Made by a program: the position numbers and the translations under genes
Notes under the pieces: model-generated
Told to the model about the DNA's origin: nothing
What the model saw: the letters and a program-made list of their open reading frames with translations, nothing else
The model's database searches: none
In this document: piece by piece, positions 58,063-64,000 of the stretch
How the letters are laid out: each line of letters begins with the position of its first letter
How positions within the stretch are numbered: position 1 is the stretch's first letter
DNA from: Dendrolimus kikuchii
Lineage: Eukaryota > Arthropoda > Insecta > Lepidoptera > Lasiocampidae
NCBI GenBank assembly: GCA_019925095.2
Contig: CM034403.1
Coordinates: 10,297,690 to 10,361,689, forward strand
Reading direction: 5' to 3'
DNA length: 64,000 bases

Positions 58063-58499
58063 TACCTATATGGATCCACACCACAGGCACATGCTCATAT
58101 AATTCATATATAACTTAAACCACTTGCATATTCTATAAACATTAGTGTCAGCTACTATATACTTGTATTTTTAAGCTGGAGGTGAGGGGTCAGGAGTGCC
58201 ATAATGACAGGATTCTTTTTCTAGTTTGGGCTCCCGACTTTTCCACCCATAGTTAAAAAACTCTCACTTTATTGTTATGTTTTGTGGAAAAGAAATAAAT
58301 AAATAAATAAAATAAATAATAAATATTTAGAATATATGTAATTAATCATAGTTACATTATAAATAAACTTTAATCCATGACAATTTTCATACCGAGAGTA
58401 GACAAGGGATTTTTTTCATCCCGGATAATGGGATATATTTTGGGATAGATTTATGTAAAGGTTATCCCAAAAGTGGGATAGGTTTTGGTTGGTTTTGTG

Positions 58500-58960
58500 A
58501 TTTGCCATTTTCGTCATTTTCATTATTTTGTCCGTTTTGCTATTTTTGTCCTTTTAGCTCTTTTTCTCCTTTTTGATCTTTTTATCCTTTGTCCTGTTTG
58601 CTTTTTTGACATTTTTGGTCTTTCTGTCCTTTTTGCTCCTTTGCTCTTGTTGCATTTTTTGATCTTTTTGTCCATTTTGCTCTTTTGCTCTTTTTGCTCT
58701 TTTTGTCGTTTTTGTCCATTTTGCTCTTTTTGCTGTTTTGCTCTTTTTTGTTCTTTTTGTCCATTTTGCTCTTTTTGCTCTTATTGTCCATTTTGATCTT
58801 TTTGTCCTTTTTGACAATTTCGCTCATTTTGCTCTTTTTGCCCTTTTTGTCCATTTTGATCTTTTTTCTCCTGCTACATTTGCTCTTTTTGTCATTTTAG
58901 CTCTTTTTGTCCTTTTTGATTTTTTGCCCTTTTTCCTGTTTTTGTGTATTTTTGTAGTTT
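58500..58960. repeat. T-rich 9-bp-period minisatellite-like tract
   Basis: Imperfect tandem of CTTTTTGTC, CATTTTGCT and CTTTTTGAT units over about 460 bases. Lys/Phe-rich ORFs on both strands are by-products. Confidence 0.8.
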
Positions 58961-60230
58961 TCACTGACGAGGAATAGATAAATAAAACTAGGACGCTTTG
59001 AAATAGAGGATGAAAGTTTGGATGAGACCAATCATTTCTTAAGTTCATAGATATAAAAATTCATCGTCTATAAAAATGCGATAGTAACTCGGTATGTCTT
59101 TCTGTTAAGTTTTTGGAAAACACTGGGAATACTAGATCGTTTTAATTGTAATTTTGTTTAAATGTAGTTTTAATGCCGAAAATGGACATATATACTCATG
59201 CCAGGAGATCGAATAGTTTGCGATATAAAATTAAGTGAATTTTTCGGGTGCAAATGGCACTAACACAAAAATGTTGTACAATGTAACCTGTATTAACGCC
59301 TGCTCTTTAAACAAGAAGCAGGAACTAGAGGTTAAGCCGTGGCGCAGCCGCGCGGTACACTCTAGTAACTGATAATTGTTAAAATTTTCTTTTTGAAGTA
59401 CATTCTGTTTGAATTTCTTTTGAAACGAGTGTGTCTTCTCTTTTATTTTCATTTTTAGAAGGTTCCCGAATATGGGGATCCATAGAACTGTCCCATTGAT
59501 TACGATTGATCTGGCTGGATAGCCGAGAGCCTAATTGAGGGCGGCCCAATCGTGCTCGAGCCCTGTCCTATCCGCCTTACAGCTCGGCGAAGCAATAAAA
59601 TAAGCAGTTTTTCGATTCCGCTTTTTATCTCATCGCTTCGTATTCTGTAGGCAACTTTCGTTTGCAACAAATAGGCGTAGATGGTTTCTATGTCGTTTTT
59701 GTGTTTAATAGAGAACAGAGAGAACTGTAGGTAGTCGATGATGATCCACATGAAAACCTCTACTATAAATTTAATCAATTAAAAAATTAACACTTATTAA
59801 ATAACGCAAGATTGTAAAGAATAATCTGTAACAATATTATAAATCTGTAGAGATTCGAGTTTGTTCAATGAATTTAAAAATGAGAAAAACGTCAGGAGGC
59901 TAATTCGTACAAGCTGATTCCGAAAGTACAACGTTTAGAATTCTTTTTATCAGTTACAGCATCATGTAGAAACTACTGACTGGATTTTAATGAAACTCGA
60001 TACAGAGTTAGCTTATATCCCGCTTAGGACACTTTAATCGTGATAATTGATGTCGTTTCCGTAGGCTAGATGAATATAGTGAGAGATGGCGGTGTGGTCG
60101 CGTTCTTTTGATGCCGTCGCGCGCTGTTACAATTCACTAACAAATGCGTCGTTATCATGACCATGCGTACAAAGTTTTACTGGCATTGATAACTTACTTA
60201 ATAAAAAAGTCATAAAGCGAGAGAAGTAGG
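58961..60230. other. intergenic with possible tRNA-derived SINE at 59510-59590
   Basis: 59510-59590 reads GGCTGGATAGCCGAGAGCCT with A-box-like TAGCCGAGAGC and, about 40 bases on, B-box-like TGCTCGAGCCC. It resembles a decayed tRNA-type SINE head. Another dispersed-repeat piece lies at 59890-60010. No gene. Confidence 0.35.
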
Positions 60231-60244
60231 CTTAATAATAATAT

Positions 60245-60856
60245 ACATACATACATACATACATACATACATACATACATACATAACTTCACGCCAGTTC
60301 CCTTGCGGGGTAGGCACGAACAACAGAGTGCCATTTAGGCTTATTCTTACACACCTCACTTGCCTCTTTGACATTCATAACTCTTGTCATGCAAGCTCGT
60401 CTGTTCTTAAGGCTCCTGACATCACCTTCTGCTAGTACACGATCAATTTGATCATGGAAGGTCTGTCGTGGCCTTCCACGACTTCTGCATCCATCCACTT
60501 TTGCATTGTATATCTGTTTAGTTATTCTTTCATCATGCATTCTTTCCACATGCCCGAACCACCGGAGCATTCCTTTCCTTGCCTTCACCCCGACACTCTC
60601 TTTCAGACCAACTCTCTTTCTTACTTCGGTATTACGAACGCGGTCCGCGAGCGTCACTCCGCAGATTTTGCGCAGTGCTCGCATCTCGACCGCGTTTACT
60701 CTACTTTCATGCTCTTTCTTCCATACCAATTCTCGCTTCCATACGTGAGCGTAGGTACCAGCACCGCGTTGTGTACGGCGAGCTGGGCCTTCTGGCTGAG
60801 GTTCTTAGCGCCTAAAAGTTTACCTAACGCTCCATTTAAACTATTCCCCAAATTCA
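60245..60856 (-). mobile_element. (ATGT)n-tailed RTE retrocopy, 612 bp
   Basis: Flanked by perfect 14-bp duplications CTTAATAATAATAT at 60231-60244 and 60857-60870. On the minus strand it ends GGCGTGAAGTTATGTATGTA with a tail of about ten ATGT units (60245-60284). 5'-truncated. Confidence 0.95.
60289..60856 (-). pseudogene. RTE C-terminal domain, truncated ORF
   Basis: Open on the minus strand into the truncation point: SLNGALGKLLGAKNLS, VHNAVLVPTLTYGSENW near 60850-60735 in a neighbouring frame, then HESRVNAVEMRALRKICGVT, GMLRWFGHVERMHDERITKQ and [20 protein letters not shown], ending YPARELA. It is the most complete copy of this family here and its C-terminal frame has no stop. Confidence 0.8.
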
Positions 60857-60870
60857 CTTAATAATAATAT

Positions 60871-62093
60871 GTAGAATTTAATAGTTCTTTACAGTTAAAT
60901 TTTTTATTAAGCTATAGGGTGTCATCTTTAGTAATCGTCTTCTATTGTATAATTTAAAAAAAGGCGTCGATGTTAGAATATATGTAATATTAACCATTAA
61001 TGTTGTTACCAAGTAAGTCTGCAAGAATTTCATCATCATTTACATATATATAAAGCCATAATGAGTAGGCACCTAAGTTAAAGTAAGGCAATTTAAGTCC
61101 ACACATAAATCAAATGAGACTTAGACGGTAAGCAAGGCGTGCAAGTATAGGTCATTTTACCTGAGAACTACGATATGATAGGTACTTAAATATCTTGAAC
61201 AAAATTATTTTTAGCATTTTTATAGGTATAGAACTTATCTTTGTACATTAAAATTGAGCTCCGGTATGCTTACAACTGTAAAACTCGATGTAATGACTAG
61301 AAATTTTAATGTAACGTTGAATTTGACTAGAAATGTGTTTTCATACACGAGACTGGAAATTCTCAGGGTTTTGCGAGGTTTAGATAAAAACCATAGTGAA
61401 GCGTAGTTGGGACTAGATAGGTAAATCAATGCTGTTTGACGATCTTTCCGAGTGAACGAGAGCGATGATGGTAACAAAGCATAATTATAACGATAAAATG
61501 ATTGATTAAATTAGTATTAATTTAATGTAATAAATTATTTATATTTAACTTCTTAATGAAAAAATGGTCTACAAATAACGTTAAGTAACGATAATTGTTT
61601 TTCTGTGAATATCTGCAATTAGCATATATTACGATACCATTTACCGGTATTTCAAGCCCACGATTTGTAATGGAGTATTGTCATTTCTAATACTTACACT
61701 TCTAATAGTGAGGTTATTCTAGCCGCAATCATCCTTAGTATAGAGTTATCAGAGTTATGAGATCCCCTCGGTTAAATTTTATGATTAGGTCCTAATAAGC
61801 GTCTACCCACCTCGTGTTTTATCTTATTTATGGGGAATTGCCATAAATATACTTCGAAGTACGTCACAGAGGACCGCGCCGCGAGTCTTCCCTTGATTGG
61901 GCTCGTTTGTTTCTTTTGTTTTCATCGTCGTCGTCCCCCGGGGATATTGGTGTCGACGCTCCTCCGGTCCAACGCCACAATTACTTGATTCACAAATTGT
62001 ACGGATTATGCTCCTGTTGTGCAATTCCTTGTTTGTATAAGAAATAAGAACATTTTATTGTTCTCTTAGGTGAATATTTTTTTTTTGTATTTT
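60871..62093. other. intergenic, nothing recognised
   Basis: AT-rich; a somewhat GC-richer patch at 61860-61990 has no supported frame. Confidence 0.5.
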
Positions 62094-62106
62094 TACTATA
62101 TAATTT

Positions 62107-62319
62107 GCCTTACCAATAAATTACCTTCCATGATCAAATTGATCCTGTACTAGCAGAAGGTGATGTCAGGAGCCTTAAGAACAGACGAGCTTGCATGACA
62201 AGAGTTATGAATGTCAAAGAGGCAAGTGAGGTGTTTAAGAATAAGCCTAAATGGCACTCTGTTGTTCGTGCCTACCCCGCAAGGGAACTGGCGTGAAGTT
62301 ATGTATGTATGTATGTATG
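62107..62319 (+). mobile_element. (ATGT)n-tailed RTE retrocopy, 213 bp
   Basis: Perfect 13-bp duplications TACTATATAATTT at 62094-62106 and 62320-62332. Same C-terminal coding and tail as 60245-60856, plus orientation. Confidence 0.95.
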
Positions 62320-62390
62320 TACTATATAATTTTAATTGAAATTGTGCTTGGAAGCTGAGTATATAATATGTGATAAAATATAAGTACATA

Positions 62391-62640
62391 GGGGAAACTA
62401 TACCATTGTTGGTGGCCCTCACTCCACCATATTAATTTATTCATTCAGTTTTGAATACTTAATAAAAAAATAAATGAAGATTCCTTAAAGTTTTTTAAGG
62501 AATCTTCATTTAATTTTTTATTAAGTATCATTATAAAATTATAATGATACGCCTATAAAATAAAAAATATAAAGTTTTCTTAATATCCTGACTAGGTGCC
62601 AATCATTTAGTGAGGTGCCAATAGTGGTATGTTTATCCTA
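62391..62640. mobile_element. MITE with TA target and internal stacked palindromes
   Basis: Ends are inverted: TAGGGGAAACTATACCATTG on the left and, from the right, TAGGATAAACATACCACTAT, continuing to CCTCAC on both sides. TA at both borders suggests a Tc1/mariner-type target. The centre holds two hairpins (62455-62528 and 62525-62550). No ORF. Confidence 0.7.
62455..62550. repeat. two overlapping hairpins with four-base loops
   Basis: First: arms 62455-62489 and 62494-62528, 35 bp with one mismatch, loop GTTT. Second: arms 62525-62535 and 62540-62550, 11 bp perfect, loop AAAT. They share GTAT at the junction. Confidence 0.9.
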
Positions 62641-62649
62641 AGAACTTAA

Positions 62650-63455
62650 AATAATATATAATTAAAATACATACTAATATGCATAAATACACATACTTAT
62701 ATACATACAGGTATGAATGCTATAAAATATTTAAGTATATTATTTTGTATTATTGAAACATTAAATATATTTTGTTATTGCATATAGCGCCCAATTTTCA
62801 CTGTATAGGCATGGAAAAAGAATACTTCTTCCATGGCATAGGAAATAAATGAAATGACCGTATTAAATAATCCACGTCAAGCCATGGAAGAAAGAATAGC
62901 ATGCCGCATGACGCCATATATTGTGCAAAAATATGAATTCCGATTTTTTATGTAGGTTTTTTTACCTTCATAAAAATTCGAGTAAATGCATCTTGTTTGA
63001 AAATTGAAACAAAATAACCTTTTTATCTTATACCTGTAAATGCGATCACCGTTTTGCCTTTCCAAATTTATTTTGGTAAAATAGCGAATCATTAAATAGT
63101 CATAAAATTATTGAACCTAAAAGGGTAAGCTTGCGCATGCCGTACTTAACAAAATGTTTTAACCTGAGTAACAAGAAGGTGAATTGACTTTTCAGGCGAA
63201 TTTATATATATTATTTAAGCGAAAAATACGGGAGGTCCCCTGTCTAACCCTAATTTGTTGAAGGGCTTGATCTAAACGAGGAATATCGTTTTGGATTAAG
63301 AAATGCCGTGCTCTGTGCACGTGGTTAACCGCTTTCAAATAGGGCTACGGCTGATATGTGAGCGGTAAACCATCAATCACTTCGACCCCTTTCTAATTAT
63401 AAACAAAAACAAATTGTTATATTATTGAATACGTTTGTTTACGAAATGTTTTTTT
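62650..63455. other. intergenic, nothing recognised
   Basis: AT-rich, no supported feature. Confidence 0.5.
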
Positions 63456-63458
63456 TAA

Positions 63459-63665
63459 ATGCTGGAGTACATTAGACAGCCTCTCGGCTCACCTGATGGA
63501 AAGCGGTTACCGTGGTCTGTGGCTATTTGCCACACCAGAGGTGCTTCCAACTCGCTGCCGGTATTGAAGAAAAATAATGACAACTTTAAAAAAAATCATA
63601 TGGTGTTGTCCAGGGAAAACTTCTGTAGAGAGCTCATATCAGCTCCAAGGTGCGCAAGTGGAGAT
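63459..63665 (-). mobile_element. Jockey-like non-LTR 3' fragment
   Basis: Minus-strand LGADMSSLQKFSLDNTI and WQIATDHGNRFPSGEPRGCL match the 3' end of the element at 42056-42560. Short and decayed. Confidence 0.5.
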
Positions 63666-63887
63666 CTTCCAGCTATTCCTTTTTTCAGTTGTATATTTTA
63701 TAAATTGTTTTTGTGTAAAGAATTTAAACTTTCAATCATAAGGAACCTAAGGCTCCATAAATGCACGTTCTGCCCCCATTCGCATTTTTTCACCATGAAG
63801 TTAGTGTACATATTTTCTATATCTTACATTCATGTACCCTATTACCGTTTAAATTTTGGTATAAACTCCATATAAGTGATGTCAATA

Positions 63888-64000
63888 GTATTACGGGGTA
63901 ACGCAGCTGAAATAAATACAATTTTTATCCTGCAGAAGTGTGCTATCCGCTCAATGTACAACATGGGAGCACGGGATTCCTTGCGCAATAAGTTCAAAGA
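63888..64000 (+). mobile_element. Jockey-clade reverse transcriptase fragment, runs off window
   Basis: Plus frame VLRGNAAEINTIFILQKCAI then RSMYNMGARDSLRNKFK matches the C-terminal RT region WGN...ILQKRAIR.IY...RDSLR typical of Jockey-type ORF2. Continues beyond 64000. Confidence 0.6.

Larger units (their letters stand above)
56645..58325 (+). mobile_element. Jockey-clade non-LTR retrotransposon, 5'-truncated
   Basis: Begins inside the reverse transcriptase and ends with an AAATA-repeat tail at about 58290-58325. The 3' part is interrupted by a long CA tract. The sequence between the CA tract and tail (58140-58290) is 3' UTR-like. Confidence 0.75.

Noticed and set aside
57765..58118. His-Thr and Cys-Val repeat ORFs
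   Set aside because: Products of the (CA)n microsatellite.
58485..58900. Phe/Leu-rich plus and Lys-rich minus ORFs, possible membrane or nucleolar proteins
   Set aside because: Low-complexity 9-bp tract; the codons follow the repeat, with no other support.

Overview
This is animal nuclear DNA, almost certainly from an insect and most likely a moth or butterfly. Genes are split by GT-AG introns, the background is AT-rich, and both introns and intergenic DNA are packed with transposable elements. The lepidopteran assignment is an inference from the mix of repeats: RTE elements ending in (ATG)n or (ATGT)n, Jockey/CR1-like tails, Penelope-like, R1-clade, mariner and copia elements, and the SPEN protein sequence. 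No bacterial-style operon, CRISPR array, rRNA gene or convincing functional tRNA gene was seen.

Region 1 (1-18.3 kb) is the 3' portion of one conserved host gene on the plus strand, split ends (spen, vertebrate SHARP/MINT). It has a giant exon that enters from outside the window, eight further exons, a C-terminal SPOC domain, a stop at 17418 and a poly(A) signal near 18287. All nine exons join in frame, giving 1865 residues in the window. The introns hold an RTE copy with an (ATG)n tail, dispersed repeats, a mariner fragment, a fold-back element, a pair of perfect hairpins, and an antisense coding-like segment broken by one frameshift.

Region 2 (18.3-35.5 kb) is mostly repeats: a decayed mariner with both inverted repeats, a duplicated palindromic module, a Penelope-like fragment, an R1-clade fragment without reverse transcriptase, and a non-LTR insertion inside an apparent SINE. 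A few short segments look like exons of unidentified genes. The best are a minus-strand exon ending at 26357 and plus-strand segments near 18.4, 22.4 and 34.3 kb.

Region 3 (35.5-40.1 kb) is a complete, apparently young Ty1/copia retrotransposon with identical-looking 185-bp LTRs, matching 5-bp target duplications and one intact Gag-Pol frame.

Region 4 (40.1-64 kb) has no recognised host gene. It holds nested RTE and Jockey-like fragments, a decayed transposon with a THAP-type zinc finger, two Jockey/CR1-like 3' ends sharing a conserved hairpin, a mariner-like pseudogene, a Jockey-type reverse transcriptase frame, long CA and T-rich low-complexity tracts, two (ATGT)n-tailed RTE copies with clean target duplications, and a TA-flanked MITE holding two stacked near-perfect palindromes.

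No multi-gene system stands out. The most unusual structures are the two loci with back-to-back hairpins and four-base loops, the family of (ATGT)n-tailed retrocopies that may seed microsatellites, and the unidentified coding-like segments around and inside spen.
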